From DASXRA01 sp963737425 (GTDB lineage: Bacteria > Actinomycetota > Actinomycetes > Mycobacteriales > Jatrophihabitantaceae), in NCBI GenBank assembly GCA_963737425.1, contig CAVTSX010000009.1, forward strand, positions 1,302,001 through 1,366,000: a stretch of 64,000 nucleotides of DNA. Reading direction: 5' to 3'. Below, one piece after another: positions 1-8,312 of the stretch (position 1 is the first letter of the stretch; the number at the start of each line of letters is the position of its first letter). The translations under genes and the position numbers were made by a program. The notes beneath the pieces were generated by a model. It saw only the letters and a list, made by a program, of their open reading frames with translations, had not been told where the DNA came from and ran no database searches.

Positions 1-2
1 AG

Positions 3-323
3 GTGGATGACCTTTCCGAGCGCTACCTGCGTTTCCACGCCGCCCGCGGCAACGATCCCATCATCGGCCTGCGCCTGGCCGGCCTGCTGCGTGCCGCGGG
101 CCTCGAAGTCGTCAGTTTCACCGGCACGTACAACATCATGGAGTTGATGCCAGGAATACGTCCGCCCTCGTGGGCGGCCCGTACCGCGATGGTCGCCGAA
201 GGCGCCGCGTCGGCTGCCGACGTCGACCGCTGGGCGGCGGCCTTCCAGCGACTGGACGCCGCCGCGACGCGTCCGCAGGTGTTCGCACCCGTATTCGTAG
301 CGATAGGCCGGCGGGCCGGTTAG
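3..323 (+). CDS. Methyltransferase-like C-terminal fragment (partial)
   Basis: The reading frame is open to the left edge, so only the last 106 or so residues are visible. They resemble the C-terminal part of a class I SAM-dependent methyltransferase: an amphipathic stretch around 'GLRLAGLLRAAGLEVV', then a helical insert and a final strand 'VFVAIGRRAG'. The SAM-binding glycine motifs would lie outside the window, so the assignment rests on overall resemblance only. The first GTG at position 3 need not be the true start. It is followed by a 57-base gap and a co-oriented hemerythrin gene. Confidence 0.5.
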   Translation: MDDLSERYLRFHAARGNDPIIGLRLAGLLRAAGLEVVSFTGTYNIMELMPGIRPPSWAARTAMVAEGAASAADVDRWAAAFQRLDAAATRPQVFAPVFVAIGRRAG

Positions 324-380
324 GCGCCGCCAAACCCTCGGACCCGTAGGCTGGCTGACCAGCGGCGGAAGGACCACAAC

Positions 381-956
381 ATGACCAATCCCCAGTCCCA
401 GTCGATGACGGATGCCCTGCGCAGCGATCATCGCGGGATCGCGGCATTGCTCTCCGGCGCTGCGGCCACCAGCGACGACGAGGAAGCCGCCGCTGAGCGC
501 GAGCAGGCGGTCATGAACCTCGTGCGCCACTTCGTTGCCGAGGAGCAGTACCTCTACCCGGAGGTTCGGGATTGCCTCGACGGCGGCGACGACATCGCCG
601 AGACGAACTTCGCCGCGGACCGCGCGTTGGAGGCCAAGCTCAAGCAGCTGGAAGATCCTGACCTCACCGAACAGCGGCTCACCGACCTGTGGGCAGAGTT
701 TCAATCGGCATTCGCGGCACATACCGACAGGCAAGAGAGCATCTTCGCCGCACTGGAGTCGGCCTGTTCCGCCGAGCGCCTCGATCACCTCGGTGACGAG
801 GTGCTCGGTGCCGAGCAGCTCGCTCCCACCCGGCCGCGTTCGATCGCTCCGTCATCGCCGCGCTGGAACAAGGTCGCGAGCCTGGTCGAGGGCTACGTCG
901 ACCACGTCCGCGACCACTACGCGCACCGAGGCGACGACCCGCACGTCACGTTCTGA
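381..956 (+). CDS. Hemerythrin HHE domain protein
   Basis: A 191-residue protein with an HHE-type hemerythrin cation-binding fold. Candidate iron ligands are H17 (DHRGI), H50 with E54/E55 (RHFVAEEQYLYP), and H114 with E119 (AAHTDRQES), spaced as in two antiparallel helix pairs. Such proteins bind a di-iron centre and sense or store oxygen, NO or peroxide in the cytoplasm. There is no signal peptide or membrane segment. The ATG at 381 has a purine-rich GGAAGG tract 9 to 14 bases upstream. It ends 10 bases before the convergent OsmC gene, so it is probably not part of the CoM operon. Confidence 0.82.
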   Translation: MTNPQSQSMTDALRSDHRGIAALLSGAAATSDDEEAAAEREQAVMNLVRHFVAEEQYLYPEVRDCLDGGDDIAETNFAADRALEAKLKQLEDPDLTEQRLTDLWAEFQSAFAAHTDRQESIFAALESACSAERLDHLGDEVLGAEQLAPTRPRSIAPSSPRWNKVASLVEGYVDHVRDHYAHRGDDPHVTF

Positions 957-966
957 CGTCGCCGGG

Positions 967-1389
967 TTACCGGGAAGGCGCAACGCTGATGGTGATCTCT
1001 GGCGATTGGCGCAGGGTGTTGGTCACGTAGCAGACGCGTTTCGCTTGGGGGATCAGCTGTTCCAGCGCCGCACGCGCAGCCGTCGAGGTGAGCGATATCG
1101 CGATTGCCGAGAAGCGCGGTCCGTCGTAGGTGCCAGTTGCCGTGACCTGTAGGTCCGGGAGGTCGGTGCTGAACTTCTCGGCCACGTAGGCCATCGCGAT
1201 CGCGAAGCAGGACACAACCGATGCGAGCAGGAGGTCGGTCGGCTGCGGGCCACGACCAGTGCCACCGGCAGACTCCGGCTCGTCGACGATGAGCTGGAAG
1301 CGGCCGGTATCGACGACGGCGCGAAGGTCGCCGTCCCATCGAGCGGACACGGTGCGCTGCGCGCTCATCCGCGAATCCCCACTCAACAT
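967..1389 (-). CDS. OsmC/Ohr family peroxiredoxin-like protein
   Basis: A 140-residue protein of the OsmC/Ohr superfamily, thiol-dependent reductases of organic hydroperoxides. The two family cysteines are C61 (SVVSCFAIAM) and C120 (KRVCYVTNTL), both on helices as expected. It is the last gene of a seven-gene minus-strand operon. Its ATG overlaps the stop of the DUF1116 gene by one base (TGATG), which suggests translational coupling. An internal Met at residue 8 is an alternative start. Because the operon encodes coenzyme M synthesis, I infer that it protects, or uses, the thiol cofactor; that role is not shown by the sequence. Confidence 0.85.
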   Translation of the reverse strand: MLSGDSRMSAQRTVSARWDGDLRAVVDTGRFQLIVDEPESAGGTGRGPQPTDLLLASVVSCFAIAMAYVAEKFSTDLPDLQVTATGTYDGPRFSAIAISLTSTAARAALEQLIPQAKRVCYVTNTLRQSPEITISVAPSR

Positions 1390-2789
1390 CAGGACGCGGC
1401 GGCCAGGGCCAGCACCGCCGCACGGAAGCAGGCCATGGGGGCGGTCGCCACTCCGGCGCCGATCTGGCCGACTCCCGAGCTTGCGTGCAGGATGCCTGTG
1501 GTGATCTTGGGACTGATCCCGAGGTCGACGACATGACGAGCATCGACGCCCAGCGGGGTTCCGCGGTAGTTCCAGGTCGGCAGCTTGAAGCGGCTGCTGT
1601 TGCCCGCGCAGATCACCGCCATCTCCTCGGTCACCGCGACCGCGTCGGACATCCGGCCACCGAGAAAGCCTGCCACTGCTGGTGATCCGGCCGCGGCGGC
1701 CCCGCCGAGCCCGACCAGTTCGAGTACCGCGCTGTCGCCGATATCGGGTGCGCTGGTCTCCGGTCCGTAGTCGGGGTAGTACATCGCGTCCTCGACCGAT
1801 GGCGCGTCGCTGACGAACAGCGTGTCGTCGCCGGCCAGCCGGATGCCGAACGTCGTGCCGTTACGGCACATCGTCGTGACAATGCTCGATCCGCGAACCT
1901 GCTCGGCCGCCATCGTCAGCGAGCGCGCCGCCGCCATTGCGAGGTTGAGGAAGAACAGGTGATTCCCGGAAAGGAACCGGGCCAGCTCGACGCCTTCCGG
2001 ACTGGGCAGCGCGACGAGTCGAGGCAACAGGTTGCGGATCAGCAGGCTGGTCGTCCCCTGCGTACGCATATGAATGTCGTCGCCGATCTGGACGCCCTGC
2101 GCCGCCAGAGCGAGCACGTCGATCGGACCGGACGCGGCAACAACCTGGCGCAGCAATGGCCCGACGACTTCGCGCAGGAAAGCCAACCGGCCGATGGCAG
2201 CGACGGTGTCGCGCCCGAACCATGCCGTCTCGCCCGGGCCCTGGTTGATCGGCGCGTAGGCCCGAGTGCCGCCCGACCCGTTGTCGACCACGAACACCGG
2301 CATCGACGGGCCGATCGCCGTGGCCATCGGCACGACGGTGGCGTGATCGGTCGCCGGGGAAAGGCGAATGTCACCGCCGGCCAGCAGCCGGTGGGCGTGC
2401 TCGACATCGCTCGCCCACCCCTCGGCGACGGCAGCAGCGCGCATCGATCGGCGCAGCGGGTCGCACACCGCATCCCATGCGATGGCGGGTCCGCAGTGCA
2501 GCAGGGTCCGGGGACCGATGCCCGGGACGACGTCGGCGGCGGTCGCGATGTCGACGAGCAGAGGCGCGCCCTCGTCGAGCCGGCGCAGCACTTCGGTGTT
2601 CGCCCGATCGATCGACTCGGACCGCGGGCCATAAAGCTGTTCGAGCGCCGCCACGGCGTCGGCGTCACCGCCGGCCGGGATGCGCCAATCCAGATGCTGC
2701 ACCGGCCGGCCCTGATCGCGCACCGCATCAGCGAACAGTGGCAGACCGATATTGATCACCCCTACGTCGCTGGGGAGTTGCGCGCTCAT
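1389..2789 (-). CDS. DUF1116 protein, AllG/YlbE-like subunit of carbamoyltransferase
   Basis: A 466-residue DUF1116 protein. The start is the ATG at 2789, which overlaps the preceding stop as ATGA; a longer upstream extension reads through the neighbouring gene. The N-terminus 'DVGVINIGLPLFAD' and the following 'HLDWRIPAGGD' are typical of the family. In Escherichia coli, DUF1116 (YlbE/AllG), FdrA (AllF) and DUF2877 (YlbF/AllH) have been assigned as the oxamate carbamoyltransferase of anaerobic allantoin use, with AllK as carbamate kinase (from memory). FdrA and carbamate kinase are encoded about 9 kb away in this locus. I infer a carbamoyl-transfer role here; the acceptor is unknown. Confidence 0.85.
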   Translation of the reverse strand: MSAQLPSDVGVINIGLPLFADAVRDQGRPVQHLDWRIPAGGDADAVAALEQLYGPRSESIDRANTEVLRRLDEGAPLLVDIATAADVVPGIGPRTLLHCGPAIAWDAVCDPLRRSMRAAAVAEGWASDVEHAHRLLAGGDIRLSPATDHATVVPMATAIGPSMPVFVVDNGSGGTRAYAPINQGPGETAWFGRDTVAAIGRLAFLREVVGPLLRQVVAASGPIDVLALAAQGVQIGDDIHMRTQGTTSLLIRNLLPRLVALPSPEGVELARFLSGNHLFFLNLAMAAARSLTMAAEQVRGSSIVTTMCRNGTTFGIRLAGDDTLFVSDAPSVEDAMYYPDYGPETSAPDIGDSAVLELVGLGGAAAAGSPAVAGFLGGRMSDAVAVTEEMAVICAGNSSRFKLPTWNYRGTPLGVDARHVVDLGISPKITTGILHASSGVGQIGAGVATAPMACFRAAVLALAAAS

Positions 2790-4285
2790 GGCCCCTCCGT
2801 TTCGCTCATTGCTGCGCGCGCCCGGGCGAGCAGCGACTCGGTGGCGCGATCGAGAGCCGCGCGGCGGGTGTCGACGGCCGAGGCGAGATCGTCCGCTCGC
2901 TGCTCGCACTGGGCGATCATCGTCGCCACTGTCGATGGCGCCGCGCCGCCGGTGGCCGTGCGTGTCGCGACGATGTTCATCGGATCCAGCACGCCGGTCA
3001 GGTCGCAGCCGGTCAGCCCCCAGTCCTGGCCGAATTCGGAAAGCGCTGTCTCGTCGAGGAGTTCACCGGTGATGTCCCTGCCGGGCAAGCCGAGTCTGCT
3101 CGCTTCGCGCACGGCGTTACCGACCACGACGTACGCGCGCCGGTAGTCGACGTCGCAGGCCTGCACGATGTACTCGGTGAGATCGGTCGCCTGCGTGTAA
3201 CCGGCGTCGAGTTCTTCGCGCATCCGGGCGGCGTTGACGCGCAAGGTGCGCACCACGCCGGTCATCAGCCGGGTGACCCGCACCGCTAGGTCCAGAGCGC
3301 GGGGCACCTCGCCGTAGGCGAAGATCAGGTTGTCGCTGCGCGCAGACGGGCTTTTCGCAACGGCGAGGAATCCGGTCAGCCGCCCGATCAGCACGCCCGA
3401 GGCACCCCGCACTATCGCCAGCGAATAGGGATTGCGCTTCTGCGGCATGAGAATGCTCGACCGCGTATAGGCGTCGTCGAGGTCGACGAAGTCGAACTCG
3501 CTGCTGGACCAGATCTCCAGGTCCTCGGCGAGCTTGCTCTGCGTCGACAGCAGGCTGGCCGCGCTCGCGAGAATGTGGATCAGGCCGTCGATCTGCCACA
3601 TCGCATCACGGGTGTGCTCGATGACGTCGTCGAAGCCAAGCGCACTGGCGATGAAGCCTCGGTCGTCGAGCAGCCGGGTGCCGTTGACACATCCCGCACC
3701 GCCCGGGCTGCGGTTGACCCAGTCCAGCTCGTCCAGAAGGCGCGTTCCGTCGCGCAACACCGGATAGGCAAAAGAGAGCACGTAATGGCCGAACGTCGAG
3801 GGCTGGGCCTGCTGCAGGTACGTCTGGTCGGGCATCAACGTCGTGGTGTGCCGGGCCGCCAGCGCGGTTGCGTCACGTGCCGAGCGCGCGATCTCGGCGA
3901 CCAGCTCGAGGAGCAGGCTCCGCAGGCACAGCCGCAAGGCGATCCGCGCCGCCTCTCGCCGTGGACGCCCCGCGTGCAGCCAGCCGGCGACGTCACCGAG
4001 CCGTTCGACGAAGAACCGTTCGCGCGAGTTGTACGGCTCGCCGTACTGCGGGTCGTACGGAAAATCATCCGCATCCGTCGGGTAAATCTCGAGCAGCACT
4101 GCGAGCAGTTCGCGGGCCGCGCGCGACGGGATGATCTCTCGCCGCCGCAGATCGAGAACGTGCGCGATGTCGGCGAGATTGAGGCCCTCGTGCAGGAACG
4201 GGGCGTCAGCGTTCTCGAGCGCGAACCCGGATTCGACCAGCTCCGGGGCAGCCGAGCCGATCGGCGGGCCGCTTCGGCGCGTCAT
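2786..4285 (-). CDS. Argininosuccinate-lyase-like enzyme (XcbD1-like, CoM synthesis)
   Basis: A 499-residue member of the aspartase/fumarase superfamily, closest in style to argininosuccinate lyase. The superfamily signature SSILMPQKRNPYSLA is at residues 276-290. A pair of Thr/His-rich segments near 145-170 (PDQTYLQQAQPSTFGHY) corresponds to the second conserved region. The genes on either side overlap it by four bases. Xanthobacter autotrophicus Py2 has an argininosuccinate-lyase-like gene (xcbD1) in its CoM biosynthesis cluster, so I assign it to CoM synthesis by context. A housekeeping ArgH role is unlikely, because no arginine genes are nearby and the N-terminus is atypical. The exact reaction is unknown. 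Confidence 0.8.
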   Translation of the reverse strand: MTRRSGPPIGSAAPELVESGFALENADAPFLHEGLNLADIAHVLDLRRREIIPSRAARELLAVLLEIYPTDADDFPYDPQYGEPYNSRERFFVERLGDVAGWLHAGRPRREAARIALRLCLRSLLLELVAEIARSARDATALAARHTTTLMPDQTYLQQAQPSTFGHYVLSFAYPVLRDGTRLLDELDWVNRSPGGAGCVNGTRLLDDRGFIASALGFDDVIEHTRDAMWQIDGLIHILASAASLLSTQSKLAEDLEIWSSSEFDFVDLDDAYTRSSILMPQKRNPYSLAIVRGASGVLIGRLTGFLAVAKSPSARSDNLIFAYGEVPRALDLAVRVTRLMTGVVRTLRVNAARMREELDAGYTQATDLTEYIVQACDVDYRRAYVVVGNAVREASRLGLPGRDITGELLDETALSEFGQDWGLTGCDLTGVLDPMNIVATRTATGGAAPSTVATMIAQCEQRADDLASAVDTRRAALDRATESLLARARAAMSETEGP

Positions 4286-5256
4286 GCGCTGCCTCCCTCT
4301 TCCCGGCCGAGCGTCTCCAGCGCTGCCAGGTGCCCGCCGGTGTGCCAGAAGACGATCGGGCCGGCGATACCGTCACGCACCAACTGACGCAGGACGGTCA
4401 TGGCCTTGGCGGTGTAGGTGTCGTCGAGCAGCAGCCCTTCGCAGCGCAGCGCCAGGTCGGCGCTGTGGCGGTCGTCGCCGGCGGCGACGCCGAAGCCGGG
4501 CCCGAGCGCATCGCGGACGTCGACGTCGGACGGGGTCGGCTCGGCCCTGCGCATCAGATGCGCGCACGCCTGCGCCAACGCGAGGACGTTCGCGCGGCTC
4601 TCGTGCACCGGCCGGCTCACCGATGCCCCGATCACCCGCAGCGGCAAGCCGAAACCGACCTGGCCCGCGACAAGCCCGGCCTGCGTCCCGCCGGATCCCG
4701 TCGCCACGACGACGGCAGCAGGCTGCAGGCGCAGGTCGGCGCATTGCGCCGCGAGCTCTTGCGCGCCGTACGCGCACCCGAGTGCGCCGAGCGCTGTCGC
4801 ACCGCCGCGCGGCATCGGGTAGGCCGGGCGTCCGGACGAAGTCAGCTCGTCGGCGTACTGAACCACTGCGGTGTCGAGGTCTTCGCGGGCCAGCGTCGGG
4901 TCGAAGCGCAGCCGTGCGCCGGCCGCGCGGGCGACCCGCACGGTGAGCGGCAGCGGCGTCGGCGGGTCGCCGGGGTAGAGCACGTCGCAGCCGAGACCCG
5001 CAGTGCGGGCGGCCAGCGCGGCGACCGCGCAGAGGTACGACGACGGGCTGCCGGTCGCCACGATGACCTCGTTGCCGGACGCGCACGCGTCCCCGATCAG
5101 GAACTCCAACGGCCGCGTCTTGGTGCCGGCCGTGGCGAATCCGGTGAGATCATCGCGCTTGATCCAGATCGGCGGGGCGTCGAGCGCCCGCTCGAGCCGG
5201 CGGGCGGGGACCAGCGGTGTCGGCAGCAGCGCCAGCGGGAAACGGCGAAACGTCAC
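4282..5256 (-). CDS. PLP-dependent D-cysteine desulfhydrase/ACC deaminase-like (XcbE1-like)
   Basis: A 324-residue fold-type II PLP enzyme of the ACC deaminase/D-cysteine desulfhydrase family. The predicted PLP lysine is K46 in GTKTRPLEF; most relatives have GGNK here, so the binding loop is a variant. A glycine-rich phosphate-binding loop (ATGSGGTQAG) is in the middle, and 'FWHTGG' near the C-terminus is typical. The start is the GTG at 5256, which overlaps the upstream stop as GTGA. A D-cysteine-desulfhydrase-like gene (xcbE1) is part of the Xanthobacter CoM cluster. I infer that this protein handles an amino-acid intermediate or introduces sulfur in CoM synthesis. Confidence 0.82.
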   Translation of the reverse strand: MTFRRFPLALLPTPLVPARRLERALDAPPIWIKRDDLTGFATAGTKTRPLEFLIGDACASGNEVIVATGSPSSYLCAVAALAARTAGLGCDVLYPGDPPTPLPLTVRVARAAGARLRFDPTLAREDLDTAVVQYADELTSSGRPAYPMPRGGATALGALGCAYGAQELAAQCADLRLQPAAVVVATGSGGTQAGLVAGQVGFGLPLRVIGASVSRPVHESRANVLALAQACAHLMRRAEPTPSDVDVRDALGPGFGVAAGDDRHSADLALRCEGLLLDDTYTAKAMTVLRQLVRDGIAGPIVFWHTGGHLAALETLGREEGGSA

Positions 5257-6608
5257 GGCCACTCCGCGGGCTCGGTACTGCGCGCCTCGCGAGCACGGCG
5301 CACGACGAGATCGGTCATCGCGGCGGCGGCCTCGATCGGCCGACGCCCGGCCCATTCCTGGACCTCAGCCGCGCTCGCCGCGCCGGCCGCGACGAGTACG
5401 GCGCCGATGTCACGCGTGTCGGGGCCGATCAGCTCGTGCAGCAACTGCTGCGCGCCATGCGAACCCAGCCGCCGGGACAGTCCGGCCAGCAACTGCTCGG
5501 ACGAGGGGAGGTCGCCGAACCTTCCCAGATTGGCGAGCATCGCCTCCGGGTCGACCTCCAGCCCGTCAAGCAGATGGCGCGCGGTCTGCAGGGCGGCGCC
5601 GGTCAACAGGCACGCCTCGGGAAGCGCCACCCACTCGGCCTTCCACGCCCGCCCGTCGCGTTCGTGCGCTGCGACAACGCCTTCGAGCAGGACGCCGGAC
5701 TGCGCGCGCACCAGCCGGGCGAGTGTGTCGAGATGCTCACTGGCTTCCGGATTTCGCTTGTGCGGCATGGTGATGCTGCTGACCGCGTCCGGTGTCGTCG
5801 GTTCGCGGAGTTCGCCGATCTCGGGACGCGCCAACTCGTAGACCTCGTTGCCGATCCGGCCGAGGGTGCCGCATACGAGGGCCAGCACGTTGCCGAATTC
5901 GGCGATGCGGTCGCGGGCGGTCAGCCACGAGATGCCCGGATCGGCCAGGCCGAGTTCGGCGCAGAACTCGCGCCGAAGCCGGAGTCCGTCCGGCTCGAAG
6001 AAGCCGAGGACGCCGACCGCGCCTGCGAGTTGGCCGACCAGCCACCGGCGCCGCCCCTCGGCCAGCCGGTCCAGGTGCCGGCGCACCTCGTCGGCCCAGG
6101 ACGCGACTTTGAAGCCGAAGCTGATCGGCGACCCGGGCTGGCCGTGCGTGCGTCCGACCATCGGGGTGTCGCGGTGCCGCTCGGCGAGGCCCAGCAGTGA
6201 GTCCTCGATCGCGCGCAGGTCGCGCCAGACCAGCCCGCCCACCCGGCGCATCACCAGGACGAACCACGTGTCGGTGACGTCCTGGACGGTGGTGCCCAGG
6301 TAGACGTGCTCGCGCGCGGACTCCGGCAATATCCGCTGCAGCCCGCGGATCAGCCCGAGTGTCGAGTGCCCAGTGAGCCGCGTCTGCTCAGCGACGTAGC
6401 CGAGGTCGAGGCGGGTGGCGTCGGCGTGCTTCGCGATCAGCTCGGCGGATCCGGCCGGGATGATGCCGAGCCGCGCCTGCGCCGCCGCCAGCGCGCTGAG
6501 GATGTCGAGCCAGTCCTGCAACCGGGCGGTCTCGTCGAAGGCGTTCGCCAGTTCCGGCGTACCGAACAGGTGGCCGTACTGCCGCGAGTCGGTCAGGCGG
6601 GCGCCCAC
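5253..6608 (-). CDS. Adenylosuccinate-lyase/PcaB-like enzyme (XcbC1-like, CoM synthesis)
   Basis: About 451 residues, aspartase/fumarase superfamily, adenylosuccinate lyase/3-carboxymuconate cycloisomerase branch. The signature SSITMPHKRNPEAS is at residues 277-290, and the catalytic-His segment GRTHGQPG is near 152-159. The start is uncertain: GTG at 6608 overlaps the upstream gene by 16 bases, while CTG at 6596 would give the four-base overlap seen elsewhere in the operon. In Xanthobacter Py2, XcbC1 of this superfamily was reported to eliminate phosphate from phosphosulfolactate to give sulfoacrylate. Placement in one operon with ComA makes that the best hypothesis here. A purine-biosynthesis role is less likely. 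Confidence 0.8.
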   Translation of the reverse strand: MGARLTDSRQYGHLFGTPELANAFDETARLQDWLDILSALAAAQARLGIIPAGSAELIAKHADATRLDLGYVAEQTRLTGHSTLGLIRGLQRILPESAREHVYLGTTVQDVTDTWFVLVMRRVGGLVWRDLRAIEDSLLGLAERHRDTPMVGRTHGQPGSPISFGFKVASWADEVRRHLDRLAEGRRRWLVGQLAGAVGVLGFFEPDGLRLRREFCAELGLADPGISWLTARDRIAEFGNVLALVCGTLGRIGNEVYELARPEIGELREPTTPDAVSSITMPHKRNPEASEHLDTLARLVRAQSGVLLEGVVAAHERDGRAWKAEWVALPEACLLTGAALQTARHLLDGLEVDPEAMLANLGRFGDLPSSEQLLAGLSRRLGSHGAQQLLHELIGPDTRDIGAVLVAAGAASAAEVQEWAGRRPIEAAAAMTDLVVRRAREARSTEPAEWP

Positions 6609-7498
6609 GCCGGCTCCCACGACTCGGCGAGGGCCGTCAGCGCCTCGGTGATCTGGCCCAGCGACGCGCCCCAGGGCACCGTGACCTGGCCACCGTCGAC
6701 CACGATGCCCTGCTCGAACAGGCAGCATTTCGTCAGCAACGGACCGGCAATCGGCGCCCGGGCGCGCGGGCAGATGTCGACCTGGTCGGACCGCCCGCCG
6801 TAGAACCATTCGTGGATCTGCTGCGAACGCTCGCAGCCGACGAGCGTCCACGGTTGCTGGGGCGGACGCTCGTCGAGGTAGGCGGTCTGCGCACCGGGCG
6901 GGTCGAAGCCACTGCCCCGGCACGGCACGAGGTACCGCTCGGCCGGGCGCTGCTTGGCCAGATCGGGAAGGCACACCACGTCCGGCACGAGTTGCATCGG
7001 CGGCAGCGTCTCGGTCACGTCGAGGATGCGTTGCGCCTGGTCGAGCAGCTTCGGCGGCAGCGGCGGCGCGACCTCTCGAACCGTGACCTGAAGCGGCGCC
7101 GGGTCGACGATGAAGTTGACGTGTTCGTAGCGGCCCTGCACCACCACCGCCCGAACGCCGGGCGCCTCGGAGACCGCCGCTGTGGCCAGCGCCGACGGCA
7201 CGCTGGTGTCGACGTCCGGGCAGTGCAGATACGCACACCCGTCGGCGCCGGCGAGCAACTCGACCTCGGAGATCGGCGCGAACAGCGGTTCGTCGCTCTG
7301 CTTTCGCACCCGGATGATCGCGGTGCGTTCACCATTGCGGACTACGGCGAACCTGGTGCGGCGGTAGGCCTCGCGGCCGACGAAGTGCCGGGCGAGCGAC
7401 GCCTCGTCGAGCGGGCTGTCCACGTGGACCACCGCTACGCCGCGGTGCTTGCCGGGCACCAGGTTGCGCGCCGCCGGACCGGTCAGGCGGGCAGCCAC
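6593..7498 (-). CDS. Unrecognised cysteine-containing protein inside the CoM operon
   Basis: A 301-residue protein that I cannot assign to a characterised family. It has scattered cysteines in short motifs: CAYLHC, CLPD, CRGSG, CERS, CPRA and a KCC pair near the C-terminus. It has no signal peptide or membrane segment. The start is the GTG at 7498, overlapping the ComA gene by 16 bases; its stop in turn overlaps the adenylosuccinate-lyase-like gene. This locks it into the CoM biosynthesis operon between the first and presumed second enzymes. The sulfur-introducing and decarboxylating steps of bacterial CoM synthesis are not settled, so a role there is a reasonable guess. Metal or cluster binding through the cysteines is possible. 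Confidence 0.75.
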   Translation of the reverse strand: MAARLTGPAARNLVPGKHRGVAVVHVDSPLDEASLARHFVGREAYRRTRFAVVRNGERTAIIRVRKQSDEPLFAPISEVELLAGADGCAYLHCPDVDTSVPSALATAAVSEAPGVRAVVVQGRYEHVNFIVDPAPLQVTVREVAPPLPPKLLDQAQRILDVTETLPPMQLVPDVVCLPDLAKQRPAERYLVPCRGSGFDPPGAQTAYLDERPPQQPWTLVGCERSQQIHEWFYGGRSDQVDICPRARAPIAGPLLTKCCLFEQGIVVDGGQVTVPWGASLGQITEALTALAESWEPAWAPA

Positions 7499-8256
7499 TG
7501 ACGGCTCAGCTCGAAGGTGTCGGCGCGCAACCCGCGGCGCAAGGTTTCGAGCGCGAGCGCGTCGGCCATCGCGATATTGGCGAGGTTCACGTCCGGGCCG
7601 AATTCGTGGATGAACCAGGCCTGCTGGTCCTTGCGCGGAGTCTCGAACAGCACGACCTCCGGTCCGCCTGCGCGAACGACGGCGGCGACGATGTCCGCGC
7701 GGACGCTGCCGTCCGGCCGGTACAGCCCGACCGTGCCGCTCTCGCGGCCTTCCGCGATCACCCACCGCGCGCCGGCGTCCAGGTCGGCTGCTACCTCGTT
7801 CGTCCACTGCTGTAACGAGAGTTCGTCGTGCGGGTCCTTGCGCCCGACCTCGGAGAAGACGACGAAGGTACTCGCGGCGTCGCGGATCAACTCCCGCTTC
7901 TCGCTGATCGTCATTGCGGCGACGCCGCGCGACACCTCGACCGAGCCGAACCCGGCATCGCGGGCCCAGGCGAGGCAGTCGGCGGCCTTACCCTGCGACC
8001 AGGCGATTTCGAGCAACGTGCCGCCGAGGCAGGCTCGGACGTCGTATCGCGTAAGCAGATTCAGCTTGTCCGGCAAGCTCGCATCGATGTAGGCGGTGCC
8101 CCAGCCGAACTTCCATACGTCGATGTATGGTGCCGCCGCGTCGAGCAGCGCGGCGGAGTGCGACAGGGCCGCCCCTTTGTCAAGAATGTGGGTGAGCCCG
8201 GTCGTCCTCGGTTTCGCCTGCCGGGCAGGCAAATCGAGGAACGAGGGAAGCGACAC
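7483..8256 (-). CDS. comA: Phosphosulfolactate synthase (ComA/XcbB1 family)
   Basis: A 257-residue protein that is clearly ComA-like: LDKG at 25-28, VWKFGWGT at 47-54, then LGGTLLEIAWSQGK, IAEGRESG, FETPRKDQQ, NLANIA and a terminal LETLRRGLRADTF. These are the conserved blocks of (2R)-phospho-3-sulfolactate synthase, a TIM-barrel enzyme joining sulfite to phosphoenolpyruvate, the first step of coenzyme M synthesis in methanogens and in Xanthobacter (XcbB1). The chosen start is the GTG at 8256, just before SLPSFLDLP; upstream residues read into the divergent promoter. It is the first gene of a seven-gene overlapping operon. The spore-forming-bacteria ComA homologue YitD is an alternative family context, but the neighbouring lyases favour CoM. 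Confidence 0.9.
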   Translation of the reverse strand: MSLPSFLDLPARQAKPRTTGLTHILDKGAALSHSAALLDAAAPYIDVWKFGWGTAYIDASLPDKLNLLTRYDVRACLGGTLLEIAWSQGKAADCLAWARDAGFGSVEVSRGVAAMTISEKRELIRDAASTFVVFSEVGRKDPHDELSLQQWTNEVAADLDAGARWVIAEGRESGTVGLYRPDGSVRADIVAAVVRAGGPEVVLFETPRKDQQAWFIHEFGPDVNLANIAMADALALETLRRGLRADTFELSRQWLPA

Positions 8257-8312
8257 GTGGCCTATGCTAAATGTTTCATTCACTTTCCGACAAGCGAGCC
8301 CGAGGAGTGCCC
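8257..8312. promoter_or_regulatory. Bidirectional promoter between comA operon and AIR-synthase-like gene
   Basis: Only 56 bases separate the divergent starts at 8256 and 8313. On the plus strand TATGCT at 8263-8268 fits a -10 box. The segment 8275-8286 (TTCATTCACTTT) closely matches 17349-17360 in front of the XRE-cupin regulator gene, so it may be a common operator. GAGGAG at 8302-8307 is the ribosome site that decides the GTG start at 8313. Confidence 0.5.

Noticed and set aside
2786..6608. Housekeeping ArgH and PurB
   Set aside because: Both lyases are embedded in one overlapping operon with ComA, with no arginine or purine genes nearby, and match the Xanthobacter CoM gene set in type.
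6593..7498. The 301-residue protein as the missing DUF2877 (AllH-like) subunit
   Set aside because: It lacks the glycine-rich GLTPSGDD-type block I associate with DUF2877 and has an unrelated cysteine pattern.
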